The notes under the pieces: model-generated | Seen by the model: the letters and a program-made list of their open reading frames with translations, nothing else | Told to the model about the DNA's origin: nothing | The model's database searches: none | Source: Marivivens sp. LCG002 | Lineage (GTDB): Bacteria; Pseudomonadota; Alphaproteobacteria; Rhodobacterales; Rhodobacteraceae | Direction of reading: 5' to 3' | Length of the DNA: 64,000 bases | NCBI RefSeq assembly: GCF_030264275.1 | Contig: NZ_CP127165.1 | Location: forward strand, 856,001 to 920,000 | Shown: in pieces, positions 1 to 9,171 of the stretch | Numbering within the stretch: the first letter of the stretch is position 1 | Layout of the letters: every line of letters begins with the position of its first letter | Made by a program: the position numbers and the translations under genes

Positions 1-121
1 TATAGACGCCAACGCACGCGCCTCTGGCCGGTAAAGCAGTCCCGCTGAACGTGTTTACGTAGCGACGGTAACGTCTCCTTTTGGAACTGTTTGGCCTTTG
101 GCCCGTCTGATGGAGATGACC

Positions 122-1297
122 ATGACGACTGCGAGCTTCGCTTCGGCGAAAACCGAATCCCTGTCTTTTGACGCTTCCCGTCTCGACCAATATGTCGCGG
201 CCCACGACTTTGATCGTCCGACCCTTGTGATCGACGTGGACCGTGTCGAACAGCAGTATCACGCGCTCAAGGCAGGTCTTGGCCGCGCCGACATCCACTA
301 TGCCGTCAAGGCGAATCCCGCTGTCGAAGTGATCGAGCGCCTTGTGCAGCTCGGTTCGCATTTCGACGCCGCCTCGCGCCCCGAGATTGAAATCTGCCTG
401 TCGCAGGGTGCAAAGCCGCACCAGATTTCTTTTGGCAATACGATCAAGCGTCCCTCGGATATCGTTTGGGCCTTTAACGCAGGGATCACGCTCTTTGCGG
501 CCGACGCCGACGAAGAGCTCTACAAAATCGCCGAGCATGCGCCGGGGAGCGATGTCTATATCCGTCTCATCGTAGAAGTGTCTCAGGCCGATTGGCCGCT
601 CACCCGCAAGTTCGGTTGCGACCGTGATACGGCTCTGCGTCTGTGCGATCTTGCCAAGGAGCTTGGCCTCAATCCTGTGGGCTTCTCGTTCCATGTCGGC
701 TCGCAAACCCGTCAGGCCGCCATGTGGGAGCCTTCGCTCGAAGCGCTGGCCGAGATCTGGCACGCCGCCAAGGCTGCGGGTCATGACCTCACCCTTCTCA
801 ACATCGGCGGCGGTTTCCCCGCTTTCTATGATGAAGAGATTCAGGCGCCGACCGACTATGCCGCTGCCGTTATGGAGCTTGTCATCGCCAAGTTCGGCGA
901 AGTCGAACGCATCATGGCCGAGCCTGGTCGCGGTATGGTTGCCGAAGCAGGCGTGATCGTGTCCGAAGTTCTGCTTGTCTCGCGCAAGTCGGACCGCGAC
1001 ATGCACCGCTGGGTTTACCTCTCGATCGGTCGTTTCTCGGGTCTTGCCGAAACCGAAGGCGAGGCGATCCGCTACAAGTTCGAAACCCCGCGTGACGAAG
1101 ACGCGATGGGTCCCTGCATCATGGCGGGTCCGTCCTGCGACAGCGCCGACGTGCTCTATGAAAAGCGCCCGATGCCGCTTCCGCTCACGCTCAAGGCAGG
1201 GGACCGCGTGCTCATCCGCAACACGGGTGCCTATACGTCGACCTATAGCTCGGTCTGCTTCAACGGCTTCCCTCCGCTCGACGTGGTTTGCATTTAA
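122..1297 (+). CDS. odc: Ornithine/lysine decarboxylase, PLP fold type III
   Basis: This 391-residue protein probably decarboxylates ornithine to putrescine, the entry to polyamine synthesis. It has the alanine-racemase-like barrel: the PLP lysine is K63 in YAVKANP, H191 lies in FHVGS, the glycine loop NIGGGFP is near 227-233, EPGR is at 267-270, and the C-terminal catalytic motif GPSCD holds C339 and D340. Length fits the eukaryote-like ODC family. The ATG at 122 is chosen because GGAG at 112-115 lies 6 bases upstream; an in-frame TTG at 98 has no such site. Ornithine is the likeliest substrate, but lysine or dual specificity cannot be excluded from sequence. A double hairpin with a T-run follows the gene. 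Confidence 0.9.
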   Translation: MTTASFASAKTESLSFDASRLDQYVAAHDFDRPTLVIDVDRVEQQYHALKAGLGRADIHYAVKANPAVEVIERLVQLGSHFDAASRPEIEICLSQGAKPHQISFGNTIKRPSDIVWAFNAGITLFAADADEELYKIAEHAPGSDVYIRLIVEVSQADWPLTRKFGCDRDTALRLCDLAKELGLNPVGFSFHVGSQTRQAAMWEPSLEALAEIWHAAKAAGHDLTLLNIGGGFPAFYDEEIQAPTDYAAAVMELVIAKFGEVERIMAEPGRGMVAEAGVIVSEVLLVSRKSDRDMHRWVYLSIGRFSGLAETEGEAIRYKFETPRDEDAMGPCIMAGPSCDSADVLYEKRPMPLPLTLKAGDRVLIRNTGAYTSTYSSVCFNGFPPLDVVCI

Positions 1298-1312
1298 CCA
1301 CCCAAGCATCAA

Positions 1313-1343
1313 AGCGGCACACTGTATACCACTGTGTGCCGCT
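1313..1343 (+). terminator. Upstream hairpin of a tandem terminator
   Basis: A 10-bp perfect stem (AGCGGCACAC with GTGTGCCGCT) encloses an 11-base loop directly after the decarboxylase gene. It has no T-run of its own, but the second hairpin and T-run start two bases later. It could stabilise the 3' end of the transcript. Confidence 0.5.
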
Positions 1344-1344
1344 A

Positions 1345-1368
1345 AGTCTTTATAAAGACTAATTTTTT
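1345..1368 (+). terminator. Intrinsic terminator after the decarboxylase
   Basis: The 16-base perfect palindrome at 1345-1360 folds as a 6-bp stem (AGTCTT/AAGACT) with a TATA loop and is followed by AA and six T residues (1363-1368). It lies 47 bases after the decarboxylase stop and before the next start at 1426. A larger hairpin precedes it at 1313-1343. Confidence 0.65.
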
Positions 1369-1425
1369 ATCTTGAACGATCGGTCTATCCGATTAGAGTG
1401 CACCCACCTTATTGATGGCTGCGCT

Positions 1426-2706
1426 ATGACCCCGATAGAAGATCACCCCCTCCGTTATTCGCTCGTCAACGAGCTTCATGCGCGGCCTTTCCCGTCGATG
1501 AAGGCACCGGGGCGCGCGGCTTATCTTGCGATAAAACCAGCACAAAATGCCGCCGAGCGGGATCGGGATGCCGAGCGGGCCCATCTGATCGACCTTCTCG
1601 ATCGGTTCGGTGCGTCGCACCCGCAACCGGGCGCCACCCATTATTTCGGGCAAATCGGCAAATACATGCTGAAATGGGAGAGCCACACCGAGTTCGTGAC
1701 CTATACGATCATCGGTGACGGCGTGGCCGAACGCCCCTTTGACGCCGCAACCTTCGAGGTGTTCCCCCAAGACTGGCTCAATGCGGCTCCAGGAACGCGG
1801 ATCACTTCGGCACTTATCCGTGTCGAACCGCTAACCGACGACCGTCAGATCGAGCCCAAGATCGAAGACTGGTTCGTTCCCGAAAGCCTTGCCATCAGCC
1901 GTGTGCTCGAGGACGAATTGGTGATCGCTTCGGATTTTCGCATCGACCCCAAGGGGCACATGCGGTTCGCGATCTTTGCCCGCCCCGAAACAGGAGAGCG
2001 TCGCATCGGCCGCGTGATGCAGCGCCTTTGCGAGATCGAGACCTATAAATCCATGTCGATGCTCGGGCTGGCCCGCGTGCGCGACATGGGGCCGACAATG
2101 AATCAGCTTGAGGACAGGTTGACCAAACTTGTGCAGGGCATGGCGGACGAGGCGATCCAACCCGCCGAAACCCTTCATCAACTGCTCGAAGTCTCTGCCC
2201 AGCTTGAAGGGTTGATTGCGCGCTCGAGCTTTCGGTTCGGGGCAACGACGGCCTATGAATTGATTGTAAACCAGCGGATCGAAGTGCTCCGTGAAGAGCG
2301 GTTCGAAGGGCGACAGACCTTTGCCGAGTTCATGCTCCGCCGTTATGATCCCGCGATGCGCACTGTCAAATCCTCGGAAGTGCGGCTCAAAGCCATGTCG
2401 GATCGGGCGATCCGTGCGGGTGATTTGCTCCGAACCCGCGTCGACGTTGAACGCTCCGCCCAGAACCAGGCGCTTCTGACCAGTATGGACCGTCGCTCCG
2501 ATCTTCAGCTCAGGCTCCAGAAAACGGTCGAGGGTCTATCGGTCGTCGCGATCAGCTATTATGCACTCAACCTAGTGCTTTATATGTTGGGTCCGATCGA
2601 AAAGGCCTTTGATATTCCCAAGTATTATATCGCGGCAGCGGCCACGCCTGTGGTTGTTCTTGCGGTCTGGCTGATGCTCAGACGCATACATAAACATATG
2701 GAATAG
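1426..2706 (+). CDS. DUF3422 family membrane protein
   Basis: A 426-residue protein beginning MTPIEDHPLRY, with the family's early LVNELHARPFP motif. DUF3422 proteins are common in Proteobacteria and have no established function. The middle is mixed helix and strand with a long charged helical part, and the C terminus carries two hydrophobic segments separated by a short loop that includes IEKAFDIP, suggesting an inner-membrane anchor. An in-frame TTG at 1372 would add 18 residues, but the ATG at 1426 matches the expected family N terminus. The next gene starts 67 bases later on the same strand, so the two may be co-transcribed. Confidence 0.75.
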   Translation: MTPIEDHPLRYSLVNELHARPFPSMKAPGRAAYLAIKPAQNAAERDRDAERAHLIDLLDRFGASHPQPGATHYFGQIGKYMLKWESHTEFVTYTIIGDGVAERPFDAATFEVFPQDWLNAAPGTRITSALIRVEPLTDDRQIEPKIEDWFVPESLAISRVLEDELVIASDFRIDPKGHMRFAIFARPETGERRIGRVMQRLCEIETYKSMSMLGLARVRDMGPTMNQLEDRLTKLVQGMADEAIQPAETLHQLLEVSAQLEGLIARSSFRFGATTAYELIVNQRIEVLREERFEGRQTFAEFMLRRYDPAMRTVKSSEVRLKAMSDRAIRAGDLLRTRVDVERSAQNQALLTSMDRRSDLQLRLQKTVEGLSVVAISYYALNLVLYMLGPIEKAFDIPKYYIAAAATPVVVLAVWLMLRRIHKHME

Positions 2707-2772
2707 GTGGTATTGCTCCTTGGCGTGGGATGCGTGAGACTGCACGCAATCCATAAACCCCGAGGTGCACCC

Positions 2773-3942
2773 ATGCCGATCAAGAACAGCTTTGCCGAAC
2801 GACTTCCCGAGATTGCGGGGTGGCGTCGGCATTTGCATGAGAACCCCGAGATTCTCTTTGAGGTGCACAAAACGGCGGCCTTCGTAGAAGAGCGTCTGCG
2901 TGCCTTTGGCTGTGATGAGGTCGTCACGGGTCTTGGACGCACGGGCGTTGTCGGTGTCATCAAGGGGAAAACCGATACCAAGGGTGCCGTGATCGGTCTG
3001 CGAGCCGATATGGACGCACTCCCCATTCACGAGGAAACCGGCCTTCCCTATGCGTCCAAAACGCCGGGGGCCATGCATGCTTGCGGTCATGACGGGCATA
3101 CGGCGATGCTTTTGGGGGCAGCGCAGTATCTGTGCGATACGCGCCAGTTCAACGGCACGGTCGTGGTGATCTTCCAGCCCGCAGAAGAGGGCGGCGGCGG
3201 AGGGCGCGAGATGTGCGCCGATGGCCTTATGGATCGCTTCGGAATTCAGGAAGTGTATGGGATGCACAATTGGCCGGGGGTTCCCATGGGCACTTTTGCC
3301 ATTCGCGCAGGGTCCTTTTTCGCCTCTACCGACCAGTTCAAGATCGTGATCAAGGGGCGGGGCGGCCATGCTGCGAAACCGCATGATACTGTCGATCCGA
3401 TTGTCATGTCGGCACAGATTGTGACTGCGCTCCAGACGATTGCCAGCCGCAATGTCGATCCCGTCGATCAGGTGGTGGTTTCTGTGACCTCGATCGAAAG
3501 CAGTTCGACCGCGTTCAACGTCATCCCGCAGCTTGTGACGATCAAAGGCACAGTGCGCGCGATGACCAAAGAGACGCGAAAGTTTGCCGAAGAGCGTTTG
3601 ACCGCCCTCGCGCGGACCACGGCGCTCGCTTTTGGCGGCGAGGCAGAGGTGAATTACTTCCACGGGTATCCCGTCATGGTAAACCATCCCGAACAGACGG
3701 AATTCGCGGCCCATGTCGCAACCAAAGTGTCCGGCAGTTGCGCCGAAGCCCCGATGATCATGGGCGGCGAAGACTTTGCCTATATGCTCGAAGAGCGTCC
3801 GGGGGCCTATATCCTTGTCGGAAACGGCGAAACGGCGATGGTCCATCACCCTGAATACAACTTCAACGACGAGGTTATTCCTGCCGGTTCGAGCTGGTGG
3901 GTCGGGCTTGCCGAAGAACGGATGCCGATCGAACAAGCCTAA
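2773..3942 (+). CDS. M20 family amidohydrolase (hippurate hydrolase/aminoacylase type)
   Basis: A 389-residue metallohydrolase that probably removes an acyl group from an N-acyl amino acid. It shows the M20 dinuclear-metal pattern: GLRADMDALP, HACGHDGHTAMLL, a glutamate-rich PAEEGGGG, MHNWPG, and MGGEDFAYML near the C terminus. A dimerisation domain with GRGGHAAKPH lies in the middle. The ATG at 2773 is preceded by GAGGTG (2761-2766), so the in-frame codons upstream are left out. The substrate cannot be fixed from sequence. The stop lies only seven bases from the end of the convergent moaA, leaving no room for a conventional terminator. Confidence 0.85.
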   Translation: MPIKNSFAERLPEIAGWRRHLHENPEILFEVHKTAAFVEERLRAFGCDEVVTGLGRTGVVGVIKGKTDTKGAVIGLRADMDALPIHEETGLPYASKTPGAMHACGHDGHTAMLLGAAQYLCDTRQFNGTVVVIFQPAEEGGGGGREMCADGLMDRFGIQEVYGMHNWPGVPMGTFAIRAGSFFASTDQFKIVIKGRGGHAAKPHDTVDPIVMSAQIVTALQTIASRNVDPVDQVVVSVTSIESSSTAFNVIPQLVTIKGTVRAMTKETRKFAEERLTALARTTALAFGGEAEVNYFHGYPVMVNHPEQTEFAAHVATKVSGSCAEAPMIMGGEDFAYMLEERPGAYILVGNGETAMVHHPEYNFNDEVIPAGSSWWVGLAEERMPIEQA

Positions 3943-3949
3943 GCGAGGA

Positions 3950-4954
3950 TCAGCCGCCCGTGTGGGACATGTGGCGGCTCATCTTCCCCTGAACATCCTG
4001 ACGCGAATAATCGAAGTCGTGGCCCTTGGGCTTGAGCGCGATGGCGCGGCGGATGGCGTCCTCGATATGGGCGGGATCTTCCGAGGCGCGGAGCGGCGCG
4101 CGGAGGTCCGAATGACCCTCCTGACCGAGACAGGTGTAAATCTCGCCTGTGCAGGTGATCCGCACACGGTTACAGCTTTCGCAGAAATTATGGGTGAGCG
4201 GGGTGATAAATCCGATCTTCTGCCCCGTTTCCTCGAGCCTGACATAGCGGGCAGGCCCGCCAGACCGCTCGTCCGTGTCCCGAACCGTGTAGCGTTCCGC
4301 AAGGCGGGCGCGCAGGTCCGAGAGCGCCCAGTATTGCCCGAGACGGTCCTCGTTGCCGATGTCGCCCATCGGCATGACCTCGATAAAGGTCAGATCCAGA
4401 TCGCGGCTTGCGCACCATTCGGTGAGCGAGAAGAGCTCGTCTTCGTTGAACCCCTTGAGTGCAACGGTGTTGATTTTCACCCGAAGCCCCGCCTCCTGCG
4501 CGGCGTCGATCCCTTTGAGAACCTGAGGTAGGCGGCCCCAACGAGTGATGTCGGCGAACTTCTGCTCGTCCAGCGTATCAAGCGAAACGTTGATACGGCG
4601 CACTCCCGCAGAGGCGAGGTCTTGGGCATATTTGGCGAGTTGGGAGCCGTTCGTTGTGACGGTCAGCTCTTTGAGTGCCCCGCTTTCAAGGTGGCGGGAC
4701 ATCGAACGGAAGAACGTCATGATATCGCGGCGAACCAGCGGTTCCCCCCCTGTAATCCGAAGTTTTTCAACGCCGAGATTAACGAAGGCCGAGCACAGCC
4801 GATCCAGTTCCTCAAGCGTCAGAAGGTCCTTTTTGGGAAGGAACGTCATATTCTCGGACATGCAATAGACGCAGCGGAAATCGCAGCGATCCGTCACCGA
4901 GACGCGAAGATAGCGGATGGCCCGCTGAAAAGGATCAACCAGAGTTGGGGTCAT
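3950..4954 (-). CDS. moaA: GTP 3',8-cyclase MoaA (molybdenum cofactor synthesis)
   Basis: A radical-SAM enzyme that, with MoaC, converts GTP into cyclic pyranopterin monophosphate, the first step of molybdopterin synthesis. The N-terminal cluster ligands are C24, C28 and C31 ([11 protein letters not shown]), followed by TGGEP. The second 4Fe-4S site uses the C-terminal CESCNR pair (about C258 and C261) and a cysteine near 275. The protein ends in Gly-Gly, a tail known to matter for MoaA activity. The 334-residue length is typical. No other moa gene is adjacent; the gene diverges from a lipoprotein gene across 85 bases. Confidence 0.95.
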   Translation of the reverse strand: MTPTLVDPFQRAIRYLRVSVTDRCDFRCVYCMSENMTFLPKKDLLTLEELDRLCSAFVNLGVEKLRITGGEPLVRRDIMTFFRSMSRHLESGALKELTVTTNGSQLAKYAQDLASAGVRRINVSLDTLDEQKFADITRWGRLPQVLKGIDAAQEAGLRVKINTVALKGFNEDELFSLTEWCASRDLDLTFIEVMPMGDIGNEDRLGQYWALSDLRARLAERYTVRDTDERSGGPARYVRLEETGQKIGFITPLTHNFCESCNRVRITCTGEIYTCLGQEGHSDLRAPLRASEDPAHIEDAIRRAIALKPKGHDFDYSRQDVQGKMSRHMSHTGG

Positions 4955-5039
4955 AGAGCGAACCTAGGAGTCGCTCTCCACTTCGGCAAGGGCCATTCGG
5001 AGAGTTGTCAGAGGTTTCGCACCAAAGTAGCGTGTAAGT

Positions 5040-5540
5040 ATGAAACACATCTCGCTCATACCTCTTTTGATTGTGGCGCCTTTGCTAGCGGCCTGTTCGT
5101 CTCCTTCGCTTTCTCGGTTCGGCCCGAGCGAAGGCGCTGCACCTGTCTTTGGGGCACCCGAGGCGGTTTCGGTGCAAACGCTCGACCCCACACCTGCGCC
5201 CGAGCCTCCGAAATCCGCGCGCACCGCCGCTGAATTTGACACCACAAGCCAAGAGGACAGAGAGGCCGCGCTGGCCAAGCCTGTGAATGCGGAAGCCGAA
5301 CTCGGAACGACTTTGGCCACGCTCGGATCGCCCGCCGATCCCGGGATCTGGCTCAAGACGCCGCTAGTGGACGAGCTGGTGATGGGACGCGTGCTCTACA
5401 AGGGCGCTTCGGTGAACCTCGAGCTGCGCCCCTCGGGCGGGGCACAAGGATCAGGCAGCCAGATCAGCCTTGCCGCTATGCGGCTTCTCGATGCTCCGCT
5501 CACGGGGATCATCGAACTCAACGTCTTTTCAGGGGGTTAG
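5040..5540 (+). CDS. Hypothetical lipoprotein
   Basis: A 166-residue protein with a type II signal peptide: a short basic start, a hydrophobic stretch and the lipobox LAAC with C19 as the lipidated residue. A proline/alanine-rich linker follows, then a small C-terminal part ending in VFSGG. D at position +2 is absent, which would favour outer-membrane sorting if the E. coli rule applies. I do not recognise a family. The stop codon overlaps that of the convergent DNA-alkylation repair gene by four bases (5537-5540). Confidence 0.7.
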   Translation: MKHISLIPLLIVAPLLAACSSPSLSRFGPSEGAAPVFGAPEAVSVQTLDPTPAPEPPKSARTAAEFDTTSQEDREAALAKPVNAEAELGTTLATLGSPADPGIWLKTPLVDELVMGRVLYKGASVNLELRPSGGAQGSGSQISLAAMRLLDAPLTGIIELNVFSGG

Positions 5541-6220
5541 TCCTTGAGCTGACGCAGCGCTTCTTTGCGGGCAAAGGCTTTCATCCGCGGGCCGTAGTCC
5601 GCGATAAAGGCTTTGACGCGCTCGGGGTCGCGCTTGCCCAGATCCCGCAGCCACCACCCGATGGCCTTTTGGATGAACCACTCGCGGTCGTCCACATACC
5701 CCGCCGCCCAAGACAGGATACGCTCGCGCGCCGCGATCTCTTCGGGTTTGGGGTGGGTGATCTTGGTCCAAGGGAGCGTCATGACAAGCACCGCTCGGCG
5801 CGACCACATATGCGGGGAGACGGTCCACGGTTCGATCTCGTCCAATCGCGTCGGATCAGCGCTCAGGCGCTTTTGGCCCGCGATGGCGACATGATCGGCA
5901 ATCGCCCAAGCGTCGAAGTCGGGCACCCAGGACTTGATCAACTCCCATGCGGCCGTGTCGTCGGGTCGGATACGGGCTTGGGTCAGAAGTTTCGCCGCTG
6001 CGATGCGTGCCTCGTGGATGTTGGTGGCCCAGAGCGCAGATGCGAGCTCTAGTCGTTCCTCGAGAGTGCATGCCGCGCGCCATTCCTTGGTGAGATCGTC
6101 GATCTGGGGATTGCTCACGCCGAGATAGGGGCGCTCCACCTTGTGATAGGCAAGTAGCTCGGGTGCCTTTTCCGCGTCGGCGAGTGCTTCGAGTGCGGTT
6201 AGCGCTTGGTCGATGTTCAC
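5537..6220 (-). CDS. DNA alkylation repair protein (AlkD-like, HEAT-repeat)
   Basis: A 227-residue all-helical protein resembling the AlkD family of DNA glycosylases, which excise alkylated purines without base flipping. Family-like segments include YHKVERPYLGVSNP near the N terminus, KSWVPDFDAWAIADHV in the middle, and FIQKAIGWWLRDLGKR followed by the final helix. The GTG start at 6220 is chosen because it overlaps the upstream stop as GTGA and has GGAG eight bases ahead; ATG codons further upstream would run into the previous gene. It is the last gene of the glmU-to-AlkD chain. Confidence 0.8.
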   Translation of the reverse strand: MNIDQALTALEALADAEKAPELLAYHKVERPYLGVSNPQIDDLTKEWRAACTLEERLELASALWATNIHEARIAAAKLLTQARIRPDDTAAWELIKSWVPDFDAWAIADHVAIAGQKRLSADPTRLDEIEPWTVSPHMWSRRAVLVMTLPWTKITHPKPEEIAARERILSWAAGYVDDREWFIQKAIGWWLRDLGKRDPERVKAFIADYGPRMKAFARKEALRQLKD

Positions 6221-6807
6221 CGAGGTTGCTCCAGTTTCCATGTCAGATGGGCGCGAACGGCGGGCCATTCGCTTGCGATGATCGAATAGACAACCGTGTC
6301 CCGCAGCGATCCGTCCGCCATGACCATATGCGAGCGCAGAACGCCGTCCATTTTCGCGCCCAAGCGCTCAATGGCGGCGCGGCTCTGATGGTTCATGAAG
6401 TGGGTTCGGAATTCCACCGCAATGCAGCCCAAAGTGTCGAAGGCATGGGCAAGGAGAAGACGCTTTGCTTCGGTGTTGAGAGGGCTGCGCTGGACGGATT
6501 TGCGATACCACGTGGACCCGATCTCGACGCGTTTATTGGTGGCATCGATGTTCATATAGGTGGTCATACCCACAGCCTTGCCATCAGGCGTGCAGATCGC
6601 GAAGGGGAGCATGGAACCGGTCGCCTGAAGTCCGAGACGGCGCTCGATTTCAGCAGGGACGCCTTCGGGCGAAGGGACGCTCGTATACCAAAGCCGCGAC
6701 AGGTCGCCGTCCGCAGAGGCTTCGGCCAGATCAGCGGAGTGGTCACGGCTCAGAGGGCAAAGACGAACGTGCTTTCCCTCAAGCGTGACGGGGGTGGGCC
6801 AGCTCAT
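6217..6807 (-). CDS. GNAT family N-acetyltransferase
   Basis: A 196-residue acetyltransferase of the RimJ/RimL-like type (Acetyltransf_3), which moves acetyl from acetyl-CoA to an amine, often the N terminus of a protein. Visible features are the early LEGKHVRLCPL strand, the MTTYMNID and RVEIGSTWY strands, and the segment SPLNTEAKRLLLAHAF that forms the CoA-binding turn and helix. The ATG overlaps the stop of the preceding flavin-type oxidase as ATGA, and the stop overlaps the GTG of the AlkD-like gene, so translation is probably coupled on both sides. The substrate is unknown. Confidence 0.8.
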   Translation of the reverse strand: MSWPTPVTLEGKHVRLCPLSRDHSADLAEASADGDLSRLWYTSVPSPEGVPAEIERRLGLQATGSMLPFAICTPDGKAVGMTTYMNIDATNKRVEIGSTWYRKSVQRSPLNTEAKRLLLAHAFDTLGCIAVEFRTHFMNHQSRAAIERLGAKMDGVLRSHMVMADGSLRDTVVYSIIASEWPAVRAHLTWKLEQPR

Positions 6808-7352
6808 AGATAGTCCTCGATGCCTGTCGGCTTTCCGTCGATGGTTTTGGTGTTTTTCTCGGCCCAATAGGCTTTGATCCCCTCGCGGCCCTTGGTTTCG
6901 GTCCATGTGCCGAGCGTGGCGCGTTCGTCTTTGAAATCGAAATAGGGCACCTGATACCCGCATGAACTCTGGACCAGATCGACATCCATTACAAAGATAT
7001 TGCGTGCCCCGTCGTGGGCGGGGAAAAGCGCATCGAGCGCGGCCCAATCCGCATCCCCGTCATGCACGGCGCGGGCCCTGCCATAGGCCCGAAGGATCAG
7101 GGGACGCGTTTCAAAGCCGCACCACATGACGGTCATGCGCGCATTCTCGAGAAGGTGGCCCGCCGTTTCGTTGCCGCTGCCTGTGATATTGCGCCAGACG
7201 AGTTGAGTGTCGCCCGTCACACGAAGCGAGTCCCCGCCCTTTGGCGAGAGGTTCACGCGGCCTTCATTGGCTGCAGTCGCAACGAAATAGATGTGCTGCG
7301 CCGCGATAAAGCTGCGGTGATCCTCGGAAAAGGCAGGGAACTGTTTGGCCAT
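6804..7352 (-). CDS. Pyridoxamine 5'-phosphate oxidase family protein
   Basis: A 182-residue split-barrel flavin-binding protein. It starts MAKQFPAFSEDHRSFIAAQ and contains FVATAANEGRVNLSPKGGDSLRV, the FMN-site strand of this family, then VWRNITGSGNETAGHLLEN. It resembles the general stress or putative oxidase branch rather than PdxH proper. The ATG overlaps the glmS stop (TAATG) and the stop overlaps the next start (ATGA). The true reaction is not known. Confidence 0.8.
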   Translation of the reverse strand: MAKQFPAFSEDHRSFIAAQHIYFVATAANEGRVNLSPKGGDSLRVTGDTQLVWRNITGSGNETAGHLLENARMTVMWCGFETRPLILRAYGRARAVHDGDADWAALDALFPAHDGARNIFVMDVDLVQSSCGYQVPYFDFKDERATLGTWTETKGREGIKAYWAEKNTKTIDGKPTGIEDYL

Positions 7353-9169
7353 TATTCCACCGTTACCGATTTGGCGAGGTTGCGTGGCTGATCGACATCG
7401 GTGCCTTTGGCAACGGCCGTGTAATAGGCGATGAGCTGGGCAGGGATCGCGTAGAGGATCGGTGCAAGCATGTCGGGCACTTCGGGCATGGTGAGGGTCT
7501 CCCACGTGCCTTCGCCGGCTTCTGCGATGCCTTTCTTGTCCGAAACCAAAAGCACCTTGCCGCCGCGGGCCATGACCTCTTGCATGTTGGACACGGTCTT
7601 TTCGAAGAGCGCGTCGCGCGGGGCCATGACGATCACGGGGACGTTCTGGTCCACGAGAGCGATGGGCCCGTGCTTGAGCTCGCCCGAGGCATAGGCTTCG
7701 GCGTGGATGTAGCTGATCTCCTTGAGTTTCAGCGCGCCTTCCATGGCGATGGGATACATCTGGCCGCGACCGAGGAAGAGAATATCACGGGCCTCGGCAA
7801 GCTTGTGAGACACCGCTTCACAGGCGCTTTCGATGCCGAGGGCGATGTTCAGGATGCCGGGGAGCGCCCGTAGATCATCAAGTCGCTGTGCCAATTCATC
7901 TGGCGTTAGGCGACCCTTTTGCGCAGCAGCTTCGAGCACGAGAATGGCAAGCGTTGTCAGCTGACACGTGAACGCCTTGGTTGATGCCACGCCGATTTCG
8001 GTGCCTGCATGGATGAGCATGGCAAGGTCGCTTTCGCGGGCGATGGAGCTTTCGGGGACGTTGACGACCGACAGGATGCTGTCGGCATGGGCGCGGCAAT
8101 AGCGAAGCGCGGCGAGCGTGTCGGCGGTTTCGCCCGACTGGCTCACGAAGAGCGCGGCGGTGCCTTTGGAAATCGGCGGTTCGCGATAGCGGAATTCCGA
8201 GGCAACGTCGACGTCGACGGGGATGCCCGCGATCTGCTCGAACCAGTATTTCGCAACGACACAGGCGTAATAGGCCGTGCCGCAAGCGACCATGGTCAAC
8301 CGCTCGATCTTGGTGAAATCAACGCCGGGAGCAGGGAGCTCGATCGTTGCGCCGTTGAGATAATGGTGCATGGCATTGGTGGTCACGGTCGGCTGCTCCG
8401 CGATTTCCTTGGCCATGTAGTGTTTGTAGCCGCCCTTATCGATGGTCGCGGCGTCGATCTGGACCTTGCGCAGTTCTCGGTTTGCAAGAGCTCCGTTGAT
8501 GTCGACAATCTCCAGCGAAGTGCGGGTGATGACAGCGCAATCGCCCTCTTCGAGATAGGTGATCTGGTTGGTCATCGGCGCAAGCGCGATCGCGTCCGAG
8601 CCGACGAACATCTCGCCGTTGCCGTGACCGATGGCGAGAGGGGAGCCTTTGCGGGCGGCCACAAGAAGGTCTTCTTCGCCCTCGAAGAGGAAGCAAAGCG
8701 CATAGGCCCCTTCGAGACGGGCAATGGTTTGCTTGGCAGCGTCGACAGGGGCGTTGCCCTGACGCAGGAAATATTCGGTGAGGAGCGCGACGGTTTCCGT
8801 ATCGGTGTCGGTCTCATACCCGATGCCGTTTTCGGCAAGAAACGCGCGCAGCTCGCGGAAATTCTCGATGATACCATTGTGGACCACGGCCACTTTGCCC
8901 GCGCGGTGCGGGTGCGCGTTCTTGACCGAAGCCGCGCCATGTGTGGCCCAGCGGGTGTGGCCGATGCCGGACTTGCCGAAAAGCGGCTGGTGCACGAGCG
9001 TGTCGGAAAGGTTCACAAGCTTGCCGACAGCGCGGCGACGGTCGAGCACACCCTCTTGAACGGTGGCGATACCTGCGCTGTCATAGCCGCGATACTCGAG
9101 ACGCTTGAGCGCCTCGACAAGGATCGGTGCGACTTCGTTATTTCCAAGGACCCCTACAATACCACACAT
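7352..9169 (-). CDS. glmS: Glutamine--fructose-6-phosphate aminotransferase (isomerizing)
   Basis: A 605-residue cytosolic enzyme that makes glucosamine-6-phosphate from fructose-6-phosphate and glutamine, the first committed step to UDP-GlcNAc, peptidoglycan and lipid A. The class II amidotransferase domain starts MCGIVG, so removal of Met exposes the catalytic cysteine. HTRWATHG and HNGIIENF follow. Two SIS sugar-isomerase domains fill the C-terminal part (SQSGETADTL, STKAFTCQ, LGRGQMYPIA, SGELKHGPIAL), and the protein ends in KSVTVE as expected. It follows glmU by two bases, so the two UDP-GlcNAc genes form one unit. Confidence 0.97.
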   Translation of the reverse strand: MCGIVGVLGNNEVAPILVEALKRLEYRGYDSAGIATVQEGVLDRRRAVGKLVNLSDTLVHQPLFGKSGIGHTRWATHGAASVKNAHPHRAGKVAVVHNGIIENFRELRAFLAENGIGYETDTDTETVALLTEYFLRQGNAPVDAAKQTIARLEGAYALCFLFEGEEDLLVAARKGSPLAIGHGNGEMFVGSDAIALAPMTNQITYLEEGDCAVITRTSLEIVDINGALANRELRKVQIDAATIDKGGYKHYMAKEIAEQPTVTTNAMHHYLNGATIELPAPGVDFTKIERLTMVACGTAYYACVVAKYWFEQIAGIPVDVDVASEFRYREPPISKGTAALFVSQSGETADTLAALRYCRAHADSILSVVNVPESSIARESDLAMLIHAGTEIGVASTKAFTCQLTTLAILVLEAAAQKGRLTPDELAQRLDDLRALPGILNIALGIESACEAVSHKLAEARDILFLGRGQMYPIAMEGALKLKEISYIHAEAYASGELKHGPIALVDQNVPVIVMAPRDALFEKTVSNMQEVMARGGKVLLVSDKKGIAEAGEGTWETLTMPEVPDMLAPILYAIPAQLIAYYTAVAKGTDVDQPRNLAKSVTVE

Positions 9170-9171
9170 AA

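Noticed and set aside
2572-3936. 454-codon minus-strand frame opposite the M20 amidohydrolase
   Set aside because: Shadow frame; the plus-strand gene has all metal-ligand motifs.
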